From JBKHYJ01 sp046565505 (GTDB lineage: Bacteria; Acidobacteriota; Blastocatellia; UBA7656), in NCBI GenBank assembly GCA_046565505.1, contig JBKHYJ010000003.1:1-39898 (forward strand): 39,898 nt of DNA, written 5' to 3'. The position numbers were made by a program, and so were the translations under genes. The notes under the pieces are model-generated. The model was given only the letters and a program-made list of their open reading frames with translations. It had not been told where the DNA came from and ran no database searches. Positions 33,462 to 39,898 of the stretch are shown one piece after another (position 1 is the stretch's first letter; each line of letters starts with the position of its first letter).

Positions 33462-34640
33462 CTAAATCAACTCGTAGATTCCGGCCGCGCCCATACCGCC
33501 GCCCACGCACATGGTCACCATCCCGTAGCGGGAGCCGCGCCGCCGCATCTCGCTGAGGATCGTGGCCGTCAGCTTTGCGCCGGTGCAGCCGAGCGGGTGG
33601 CCCAGGGCTATCGCGCCGCCATTCACGTTTACCTTGTCCTGATCGATGCCGAGCTCTTTAATCACCGACAGCGCCTGCGCCGCGAACGCCTCGTTCAGCT
33701 CTATCAGGTCGATCTGGTCGAGCGTGAGTCCGGCGATCTTGAGCGCCTTCGGGACCGCGGCGACGGGGCCGATCCCCATGTGATCGGGCGACACGCCCGC
33801 CGTGGCAAACGAGACGAAGCGGGCCATCGGCTTTATCCCCAATTCTCGCGCGCGTTCCGCCGACATCACCACGGCCGCCGCCGCGCCGTCCGACATCTGC
33901 GAAGAGTTGCCCGCCGTGACGGTCCCCCGCGCGTGAAAGGCCGGCCTGAGCTTCCCGAGTGCTTCCCTGGAAGTGTCCGCCCGCGGCCCTTCGTCCGTGC
34001 CGAAGACTGTCTCCCTGACCACGCGCTTGCCCTTCGCGTCAAGCTCCACAGTTTTGACCGTCAGGGGCACGACCTCGTCTCCAAACTTGCCGGATTTTAT
34101 TGCCTCGACGGCTTTCTGATGGCTCCCGAGCGAGAACTCGTCCGCCTCCTCGCGCGAGATCGAATACTTCTGCGCGAGGTTCTCCGCCGTGAGCCCCATG
34201 TTCAGATAAAAGTCGGGCCAGGTGTCTACCAGGGTAGGGTTGGGCACAATCTTGTGGCCGCCCATAGGGATCATGCTCATGGTCTCCGTCCCGCCCGCGA
34301 CTATGCAGTCGGCCCAGCCGCACATGATTCGCTCGGCCGCGAAGGCGATGGCCTGGAGGCCCGACGAGCAGAACCTGTTGATCGTCACGGCGGACGATTC
34401 TTTAGGGACGCCCGCCAGCCAGGACGCCTGCCTCGCGACGTTCATGCCCTGCTCGGCCTCGGGCATCGCGCACCCGAGTATCACGTCTTCAATCATGTCA
34501 GGTTCGAGCCCGGGCGTGCGCTCGATGGCGGTCCTGATGACCGCGCCCGCCATGTCGTCGGGCCTGGTGTCTTTGAGTGTGCCGCGTGGCGCCTTACCAA
34601 CGGCCGTCCTTAATGCTGAAACTATCACCGCGTCTTTCAT
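33462..34640 (-). CDS. fadA: acetyl-CoA C-acyltransferase (3-ketoacyl-CoA thiolase)
   Basis: This 392-aa thiolase catalyses the last beta-oxidation step. The nucleophile is Cys91 in NRFCSSGLQA, with His348 in ALGHPLGCTGA and the second catalytic Cys378 in MCVGGGMGAA, so the active site is complete. Other family markers are RTAVGKAPRG, GGTETMSMIPMGG and ELNEAFAAQALSV. Its length is typical. GGAG lies before ATG 34640. It sits between the FadN-type bifunctional enzyme and the FadE gene in the same order as fadN-fadA-fadE of Bacillus subtilis. Confidence 0.95.
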   Translation of the reverse strand: MKDAVIVSALRTAVGKAPRGTLKDTRPDDMAGAVIRTAIERTPGLEPDMIEDVILGCAMPEAEQGMNVARQASWLAGVPKESSAVTINRFCSSGLQAIAFAAERIMCGWADCIVAGGTETMSMIPMGGHKIVPNPTLVDTWPDFYLNMGLTAENLAQKYSISREEADEFSLGSHQKAVEAIKSGKFGDEVVPLTVKTVELDAKGKRVVRETVFGTDEGPRADTSREALGKLRPAFHARGTVTAGNSSQMSDGAAAAVVMSAERARELGIKPMARFVSFATAGVSPDHMGIGPVAAVPKALKIAGLTLDQIDLIELNEAFAAQALSVIKELGIDQDKVNVNGGAIALGHPLGCTGAKLTATILSEMRRRGSRYGMVTMCVGGGMGAAGIYELI

Positions 34641-34729
34641 TACTTCATCTCCGTCTGCGAACCGTGTTACGAACTCAATACTGAGGATACGCCGGCGCTA
34701 TGGCCGTCGCGCATCTACTTCCGAGTGAC

Positions 34730-37135
34730 TCAATTCCTGAGCGGCTTTCCGGTCTTCAGCATGTGCTGTATGCGCTCCTGAGTCTTGCGCTCCCCGCACA
34801 ATGAGACGAACGCCTCGCGCTCGAGGTCGAGCAGGTACTGCTCGGAGACGAGCGTCTTATGCGACAGGTCGCCGCCCGTGATGACGTGCGCGAGTTTTCG
34901 GGCGACGTGCCCATCGTACTCGCTGATGAAGCCGCCGCGAATCATCATGTGTATGGCTAGCTTGATGGCCGACAGCGCGGACTCGCCCAGCACGGGAATG
35001 TCCGTGCGCGGCCGCGGCTCCGAGTAGCCTTCGCGGACCATCGCGAGCGCGGTCTGCTTGGCGTCTTCGATCAGCCGATCCCTGTTCATTGTGATGTGAT
35101 CCGTGTCCCGAAGGAAGCCTATCTCCCGCGCCTCGACCGCCGAAGTAGATACGCGCGCCGTGGCGATGACCTCAGACACCTTCTTGACGCGGGGGAACAA
35201 GTCCTCGTCCGGCAGCGCGTCCTCGACCGCCCGCAGCACCATCTCTTTGACGCCGCCCCCGCCAGGGATCAAGCCCACGCCGACCTCCACGAGCCCTATG
35301 TAAGCTTCGGCCGCGGCCCTGGCCCTGTCGCCGTGCAGGGTCACTTCGCACCCGCCGCCGAGCGCCATGCCTTGCGGTGCCACGACGACGGGCTTGGGCG
35401 AATAGCGCAGGTTCATGTTGGCGTTTTGAAACTGGCGGACGGACAAGGCTATCTCGTCCCATTCGCCCTCCTGTATGCCCAGCAGCAGCAGCATTATGTT
35501 CGCGCCGACCGAAAAGTTTTCGCCCTGGTTGCCTATGACGAGCGCCTCGAAGTTTTCGCCCACCTCCTTGACGGACTGGTTCATCATCGAGATCGTGTCC
35601 GCGCCGATCGCGTTCATCTTCGAGTGAAATTCAAGGCAAGCCACCCCATCGCCCAGGTCTACGAGCGAGGCGGAGGCGTTTTTCTTGATCACGCGCTCGC
35701 GTTCTTTGAGCGACTTCAGAATGATGACCCCGGGTCGCGACTCTACGGGTTTGTAGTCGCCCGAAACATGATCGAAATAAAAGGCGCGGCCCTCGCGGCG
35801 CTCGTAAAAACTCTTCTTGCCGGAAGCGAGCAGCTTCTCTACGAACTCAGGTATGTGCTGCCCCTCCTGGCGCATCCTGGCGACAGATTTTTCGACCCCT
35901 ATTACGTCCCACAGCTCGAACGTGCCGAACTCGTGATTGAACCCCCACCGCACGGCGTTATCGACGTTCACTATATCGTCAGAGATTTCCGGGACCCTGT
36001 TAGCCGCGTAAACGAGATTCTGGCTCATGGTCTTCCACAAGAACTCGCCCACGCGGTCTTTCCCGTAGACCAGAGCGCGGATTCGCTCCGCCGCGTCTTC
36101 GACCGATTTCACGGCCTCTATGGATGGGAAGCGGACCTTCTGCGAAGGCCTGTACTCCATCGCCTTATAGTCCAGCGCCCAGTACTCGGTCCTACCGCCT
36201 TCGCCCTTCTGCTTTTTATAAAACCCCTGGCCGGCCTTATTGCCCGTCCACCCCCGCTTGACCATTTCGCGCAAGAAGTCGGGCGGGACGAGCACGTCCC
36301 GCTTCTCATCTTCCGGGACCGCCGCGTATAAATTCTCCGCGACGTAAAGCGCCGTATCCAGGCCGACGATGTCTGTCGTCCTGAACGAGGCGGATTTCGG
36401 CCGCCCGATAACGGGCCCGGTCATCGCGTCTACTTCTTCGACAGTGTAGCCGCCTTCCAGCATGACGCGAATCGCGTTCAACGAGCTGAACGTGGCTATG
36501 CGGTTGGCGATGAAGTTCGGGGTGTCCTTCGCGAACACGACCCCCTTGCCCAGGGCGCGGTCGCAGAAGTCGGCGACGAAGCCGACGACTTCGGGCAGGG
36601 TCTCAGCCGTCGGTATGATCTCAAGGAGCTTGAGGTAGCGCGGCGGGTTGAAAAAGTGTGTGCCGAGAAAATGCCGCCGGAAATCATCGGACATGCCTTC
36701 GGCCATCGCTTTTATAGAGATGCCGGAGGTGTTTGAGCTTACGATTGTCCCAGGCTTGCGGATTCGGTCCACGCGCGAGAAGAGGTCGCGCTTGATCTCA
36801 AGCTTTTCGACGATGGCTTCGATGACCCAGTCCGCGCCGGCCAGTTTCGCCAGGTCGTCTTCATAATTCCCGGTGGCGATCAGGCGGGCGGCGGCGGGGG
36901 AAAAGAATGCGGCGGGCTTGATCTTCTGGGCGGCCGCCAGGCCCGCGTTCACGACCCGATTCCGCACCTGTCGGCTGTCGAGCGTCAGCCCGCGTGCTTC
37001 CTCTTCCCTGCTGAGGCTGGTCGGGGCGACGTCGAGAAGCAACACTTCGACGCCCGCGTTGGCGAGGTGGGCCGCGATCTGTGCCCCCATGGTTCCCGAC
37101 CCGAGCACCGCGACTTTATTAACTCGATAACTCAC
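34730..37135 (-). CDS. fadN: bifunctional 3-hydroxyacyl-CoA dehydrogenase/enoyl-CoA hydratase, FadN type
   Basis: This 801-aa enzyme covers the two middle steps of beta-oxidation. The dehydrogenase part comes first: NAD-binding VLGSGTMGAQIA (GSGTMG at 12-17), SSNTSGISI, GTHFFNPP, and a second dehydrogenase C-domain (GWTGNKAGQGFYKK). The hydratase part lies at about 490-700, with the oxyanion region NFSVGANIMLLL, Glu in GGGCEVTLHGD and Glu in LVEVGVGLIPGGGG, so both catalytic acids are kept. Dehydrogenase-before-hydratase order and length near 800 match FadN of Bacillus rather than FadB of Escherichia coli. The start codon is GTG 37135 with GGAGG seven bases upstream. Confidence 0.93.
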   Translation of the reverse strand: MSYRVNKVAVLGSGTMGAQIAAHLANAGVEVLLLDVAPTSLSREEEARGLTLDSRQVRNRVVNAGLAAAQKIKPAAFFSPAAARLIATGNYEDDLAKLAGADWVIEAIVEKLEIKRDLFSRVDRIRKPGTIVSSNTSGISIKAMAEGMSDDFRRHFLGTHFFNPPRYLKLLEIIPTAETLPEVVGFVADFCDRALGKGVVFAKDTPNFIANRIATFSSLNAIRVMLEGGYTVEEVDAMTGPVIGRPKSASFRTTDIVGLDTALYVAENLYAAVPEDEKRDVLVPPDFLREMVKRGWTGNKAGQGFYKKQKGEGGRTEYWALDYKAMEYRPSQKVRFPSIEAVKSVEDAAERIRALVYGKDRVGEFLWKTMSQNLVYAANRVPEISDDIVNVDNAVRWGFNHEFGTFELWDVIGVEKSVARMRQEGQHIPEFVEKLLASGKKSFYERREGRAFYFDHVSGDYKPVESRPGVIILKSLKERERVIKKNASASLVDLGDGVACLEFHSKMNAIGADTISMMNQSVKEVGENFEALVIGNQGENFSVGANIMLLLLGIQEGEWDEIALSVRQFQNANMNLRYSPKPVVVAPQGMALGGGCEVTLHGDRARAAAEAYIGLVEVGVGLIPGGGGVKEMVLRAVEDALPDEDLFPRVKKVSEVIATARVSTSAVEAREIGFLRDTDHITMNRDRLIEDAKQTALAMVREGYSEPRPRTDIPVLGESALSAIKLAIHMMIRGGFISEYDGHVARKLAHVITGGDLSHKTLVSEQYLLDLEREAFVSLCGERKTQERIQHMLKTGKPLRN

Positions 37136-37160
37136 GATCTGTCCTCCATTGTTCGCGCCG

Positions 37161-38987
37161 TCAAATGGCCGCGACCTTCCCGACCTCTTCCCCGTAGAGG
37201 CGCCCTATGATGTCCGCGAAGCGGCCCTCTATGACGCTGCGGCGGGCTTTGAGCGTGGGGGTGAGCGCGCCCGATTCTACGGTGAGCTCATGCTCAAGCA
37301 GTGCGACCTTCTTGACCTTTTCGTACTGCGCGAGCTCGGCCGTGTACTTATCAACCTGCCGCTCGAAGAGGTCAATGATTCGCGGGTCCGCCAGCAGCTC
37401 GGCGTCGGATTTATAATCAATGCCTTTCAACTCCGCGTAGCTGCGCACAAGCTCCATGTTGGGCACCACGAGCGCGGACGGGAATTTGCGCGCGTTGCCG
37501 ACCACGAAAACCTGTGAGACGAAGCGGCTCGACTTGATTAGGCTTTCAACCCGCTGGGGCGCGACGTATTTCCCGCCGCTGGTCTTAATCAAGTCTTTCT
37601 TGCGGTCCGTTATGACGAGAAAGCCGCCGTCATCTATGTGGCCGATGTCGCCCGTTCGGAACCAGCCATCGGCTGTGAAAGCCTCCAGGTTGTCGTTCGG
37701 GCGGTTGTAATACCCTTTCATCACGGTGTCGCCTTTGACGAAAATCTCCCCGTCCTCCGCTATGCGAACGCTGACCCCGTCAATGACAGGTCCCACGGTC
37801 CCTATGCGATTGCGCTCCTCGGTGTTGCAGGTGACAGATGGGGAGGTTTCGGTCAGGCCATAGCCTTGCAGAATCGGCAGCCCCGCGGCGTCAAAGAGGT
37901 AAGCTATTTCGGGCGCGAGGGGCGCGCCGCCCGATATGAAGAGCCGAATGTTACCGCCCACGGCGTCGCGCCATTTCTTGAACACGAGCGCGTCCGCGAT
38001 CTTGTGCTTGATCGAAAGCAGCGCCCCCGGCCGCTCGCCTTTATTCTTACGCTGCGACCAGTCGCGTCCAACGTCGAGTGACCATAGAAAGATCTGCCGG
38101 CGCGGGAACCCGGCCGCCATCCCCTTTTCAATGACGCGCGCGTAAATCTTCTCAAACATCCGCGGCACGCTCGTCATAACGTCGGGCCGCACCTCCTGGA
38201 GATTCGCCGCGACCGTCTCAATGCTCTCGGCGTAGGCTATTTTCGCCCCCGTGTGCGCGTACAAGTACCAGACCGCCCGCTCGAAAACGTGAGTGAAAGG
38301 CAGGTAGGTGAGGGCGAGCTCGCGCTTCTGCCCGAGCTTGAGCCAGCGGCTGCAATTGCAGGCGTTGGCCGTCAAATTTTTATGCGTGAGCATTACGCCT
38401 TTGGGGTCACCCGTCGTGCCGGAGGTGTAAAGAAGCGTGGCGAGGTCGTCGGGCTTGACGGACCTCCAGAGGCGCTCATGAAGGCCCGGCTCGTCGCCAT
38501 ATAAGGCTCGGCCGCGGCTTATGACTTCTTCAGCCGCCGTAACGGATGCGGCGTCAACCTCGGGCGGGAGGGGGTCAAAACAGATGACGAGGTCGAGCGT
38601 GGGAATTCTTTCTCTTAGGGCCAGCGCTTGGTTGACGAAGGCGGAGGAGACAAAAATAGCGCGTGCCGCCGAGTCTTCCAGAACGTATTCAACCTGGCCC
38701 CGGGCCTGCGTCGTGTATATGGGTACGTCCGCGGCGCCGAGGGCGAGCACCGCAAGGTCAGCGATGTTCCATTCCGGGCGGTTCTCCGACCAGACCGCTA
38801 TCCGGTCGCCTCCCTTGATACCCAGCGCGTGCAGCCCGAGCGCGAGTTCCCTAACCCTTCGGGCCACTTCGCCATAGGTGAGCGAGCGCCAGGCGCCATC
38901 GGATTTATAGCGCAAGAACTCGTCGCCGCGGTAACGGTCGACCGCAAAGTTAAATAGCTCGTTAAGTGTTTGAGGCTCTACGCTCAT
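37161..38987 (-). CDS. long-chain acyl-CoA synthetase
   Basis: This fatty acid:CoA ligase of about 608 residues supplies substrate to the beta-oxidation enzymes. It has the ANL motifs LLYTSGTTGDPKGVMLTH, YLPFTHVFERAV, ISGGAPLAPEIAYLF, GYGLTETSP, GWFRTGDIGHIDDGGFLVITDRKKDLIKTSGGKYVAP and a C-terminal LTPTLKARR. These are typical of the FadD15/FAA1-like long-chain branch. I prefer ATG 38987 (MSVEPQTLNELF); GTG 39002 five codons earlier is equally open. Neither has a clear ribosome-binding site. It follows the FadR-type gene by about 40 bases and precedes fadN by 25, so it is in the same operon. Confidence 0.92.
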   Translation of the reverse strand: MSVEPQTLNELFNFAVDRYRGDEFLRYKSDGAWRSLTYGEVARRVRELALGLHALGIKGGDRIAVWSENRPEWNIADLAVLALGAADVPIYTTQARGQVEYVLEDSAARAIFVSSAFVNQALALRERIPTLDLVICFDPLPPEVDAASVTAAEEVISRGRALYGDEPGLHERLWRSVKPDDLATLLYTSGTTGDPKGVMLTHKNLTANACNCSRWLKLGQKRELALTYLPFTHVFERAVWYLYAHTGAKIAYAESIETVAANLQEVRPDVMTSVPRMFEKIYARVIEKGMAAGFPRRQIFLWSLDVGRDWSQRKNKGERPGALLSIKHKIADALVFKKWRDAVGGNIRLFISGGAPLAPEIAYLFDAAGLPILQGYGLTETSPSVTCNTEERNRIGTVGPVIDGVSVRIAEDGEIFVKGDTVMKGYYNRPNDNLEAFTADGWFRTGDIGHIDDGGFLVITDRKKDLIKTSGGKYVAPQRVESLIKSSRFVSQVFVVGNARKFPSALVVPNMELVRSYAELKGIDYKSDAELLADPRIIDLFERQVDKYTAELAQYEKVKKVALLEHELTVESGALTPTLKARRSVIEGRFADIIGRLYGEEVGKVAAI

Positions 38988-39027
38988 AAAATATTCGGCC
39001 ACGCGTTCAATAAACGCGGGCCCCGAA

Positions 39028-39642
39028 TCAAGCGCCCGCGATGCCGTTCATGAGGAGGTCAATCACCGGGTCCGCCGTAGACGTCAGGCTGTAGCTCTTG
39101 CGGCTCAGGACCCAGTTTGTAGCCATCTCGTCAAGGGCGCCGAACAACACCTTTGCGGCGATCGTCGTATTCAGCCCGGCCCTGAATAGGCCCTGCCTCT
39201 TGCCCTCTTCAATCACGCCGCGAATCATGTCCAGGTACTCAGACAATTTCGTGGAAGAGAACTGCTCCATGAACTTAGTCGAAGAGCGGAGCTCGACTTG
39301 GAAAACAACAGCCAGGTCGCGGTCCCTACCTATGCGGTCCAGGTGCGCGTGGACTATCCGCTTCAGCTTTTCGACAGGGTCATCAACCTCTGCGAGACGC
39401 TCGCGGCCCAGCGAGAGCGCTTCTTCCATCACATGGTTGAATATGGAGACGAGTATGTCGTCCTTGTTCTTGAAGTAGAGATAGACGGTGCCATCGGCGA
39501 CGCCGGCCTCCCGAGCCACGTCAGCGACTTTAGAGTTAAAGAAGCCACTGCGCGCAAATACTTTTACCGCGGCCCGCAGTATCGCCTCATATTTTCCGTT
39601 AGTCTTTTCTTTAGGCTGTGAAGACCTTTTTGCCGACGCCAT
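39028..39642 (-). CDS. fadR: TetR-family repressor, FadR (Bacillus YsiA) type
   Basis: This 204-aa protein has an N-terminal TetR helix-turn-helix (VADVAREAGVADGTVYLYFKNKDDILVSIF), close to FadR of Bacillus subtilis in wording and length. The ligand domain keeps FQVELRSS, IEEGKRQGLFRAGLN, FGALDEMATNWVL and LLMNGIAGA, which also parallel it. That family releases DNA when long-chain acyl-CoA binds. It is the first gene of the beta-oxidation operon. Its own promoter region contains a perfect inverted repeat that matches the Bacillus FadR operator, so autorepression and operon control are expected. AGGTGGGG lies just before ATG 39642. Confidence 0.92.
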   Translation of the reverse strand: MASAKRSSQPKEKTNGKYEAILRAAVKVFARSGFFNSKVADVAREAGVADGTVYLYFKNKDDILVSIFNHVMEEALSLGRERLAEVDDPVEKLKRIVHAHLDRIGRDRDLAVVFQVELRSSTKFMEQFSSTKLSEYLDMIRGVIEEGKRQGLFRAGLNTTIAAKVLFGALDEMATNWVLSRKSYSLTSTADPVIDLLMNGIAGA

Positions 39643-39657
39643 TCCCCACCTGAAAAA

Positions 39658-39677
39658 ATGAATGATGGTTCATTCAT
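39658..39677. promoter_or_regulatory. FadR-type operator, perfect inverted repeat
   Basis: Arms ATGAATGA and TCATTCAT are perfect inverted repeats around TGGT. The core TGAATGA-N4-TCATTCA equals the arms of the Bacillus subtilis FadR consensus (TGAATGA-N4-TCATTCA). It overlaps the -10 box of the fad operon promoter and ends 16 bases upstream of the fadR start codon, a position that would block transcription. Confidence 0.8.
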
Positions 39678-39701
39678 ACCTAAGTCTGTCGTAATTTGCA
39701 A
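39673..39701 (-). promoter_or_regulatory. promoter of the fadR-fad operon
   Basis: On the minus strand TTGCAA (39696-39701), a 17-base spacer and TATGAA (39673-39678) are seen. Predicted transcription start is near 39666, about 24 bases before the start codon and inside the operator. No other promoter-like match lies between fadR and the rRNA terminator. Confidence 0.55.
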
Positions 39702-39767
39702 GGGGAATCGGCGACTGCTGATTCGCGTTGAGGGGAGACGAAGGGTGACTAGAGGGAAAAATAGCAG

Positions 39768-39801
39768 TAGAAAAACTAAGGGCCCGCCGTGAAGGCGGGC
39801 C
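39768..39801 (-). terminator. rho-independent terminator of the rRNA operon
   Basis: On the minus strand GGCCCGCC (39794-39801) and GGCGGGCC (39781-39788) form a perfect eight-pair stem with a five-base loop, followed by a T-rich run (CTTAGTTTTTC, 39770-39780). It lies about 30 bases beyond the 3' end of the 5S rRNA. Confidence 0.85.
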
Positions 39802-39829
39802 GCCTGGCTTATGCTGAGGTGGATCTAAT

Positions 39830-39898
39830 CCCGGCGGCGACCTACTCTCCCACGCACTCGCGCGCGCAGTACCATCGGCTCAGGAGGGCTTAACTTCC
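39830..39898 (-). rRNA. rrf: 5S ribosomal RNA, 3' part (truncated by the window edge)
   Basis: Read on the minus strand, the last 69 bases contain conserved 5S elements: the complement of TTAACTTCC, CTACTCTCCCACGC and AGTACCATCGGC is the universal 3' two thirds of 5S rRNA, with GGCGGCGACC near the 3' end. The 5' part and presumably the 23S and 16S genes lie to the right, outside the window. Confidence 0.92.

Noticed and set aside
33331..33510. N-terminal extension of the FadE gene to an upstream start
   Set aside because: The extra 60 residues are Arg/Gly/Ala-rich and non-homologous, overlap the thiolase end, and ATG 33330 has an excellent ribosome-binding site.
33384..34613. 409-codon open frame antisense to the thiolase gene
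   Set aside because: A by-product of high GC at codon position three; the thiolase on the other strand has a full active site, and this frame encodes an Arg/His/Gly-rich string with no fold.
35096..36331. 411-codon open frame antisense to fadN
   Set aside because: Same explanation: the sense strand encodes a complete FadN-type enzyme and the antisense product has no recognisable domain.

Overview
The window is a bacterial chromosome segment, most likely from an Acidobacteriota member of the Blastocatellia type. The basis is indirect: a VWFA-related exported protein of the kind common in acidobacteria, a GC-rich background, and many regulatory and secreted-repeat proteins. No 16S sequence is present, so the assignment is tentative.

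Layout. (1) About 0-3.3 kb, plus strand, AT-richer: the tail of an unrecognised CDS, a large inverted repeat, a VWFA-related secreted protein, an XdhC-like protein and a glutaryl-CoA dehydrogenase. (2) 3.3-13.7 kb, minus strand: a ten-gene chemosensory operon read as MCP (PAS-GAF-PAS), CheW, CheR, CheA, CheB, CheY-like, CheX-like, coiled-coil/GAF protein, a second CheY-like protein, and a DUF4388 (PATAN-type) protein. (3) 14.1-15.9 kb: an MBL-fold hydrolase and two small proteins of unknown function. (4) 15.96-18.6 kb, minus: a PAS histidine kinase and an NtrC-type response regulator. Upstream lie a candidate sigma-54 promoter and a 28-bp dyad placed like an enhancer. (5) 19-27.7 kb: a secreted 566-aa protein, a 1169-aa sigma-54 activator with an IS630-transposase-like N-terminal DNA-binding region plus TPRs, and a divergent secreted seven-repeat FG-GAP protein. 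(6) 27.8-31.4 kb, minus: an MBL-fold hydrolase, a benzoate-CoA-ligase-family enzyme with an apparently leaderless promoter, and a Ycf48-like protein. (7) 31.5-39.7 kb, minus: a fatty-acid beta-oxidation operon (FadR-type TetR repressor, long-chain acyl-CoA ligase, FadN-type bifunctional enzyme, thiolase, acyl-CoA dehydrogenase). (8) The right edge holds the 3' part of a 5S rRNA and its terminator, i.e. the end of an rRNA operon.

How the parts work together. The chemosensory genes form one pathway: receptor, kinase, adaptation enzymes, two stand-alone receivers and a CheX-like phosphatase candidate. Its output is not in the window and could be twitching or gliding motility or another cellular function. 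The kinase/NtrC pair looks autoregulated through sigma-54. The fad genes form a complete fatty acid activation and beta-oxidation route. They sit under a repressor whose own promoter carries a perfect inverted repeat matching the Bacillus FadR operator. The most unusual single gene is the 1169-aa regulator, which combines two different DNA-binding modules with a TPR array and a sigma-54 ATPase.
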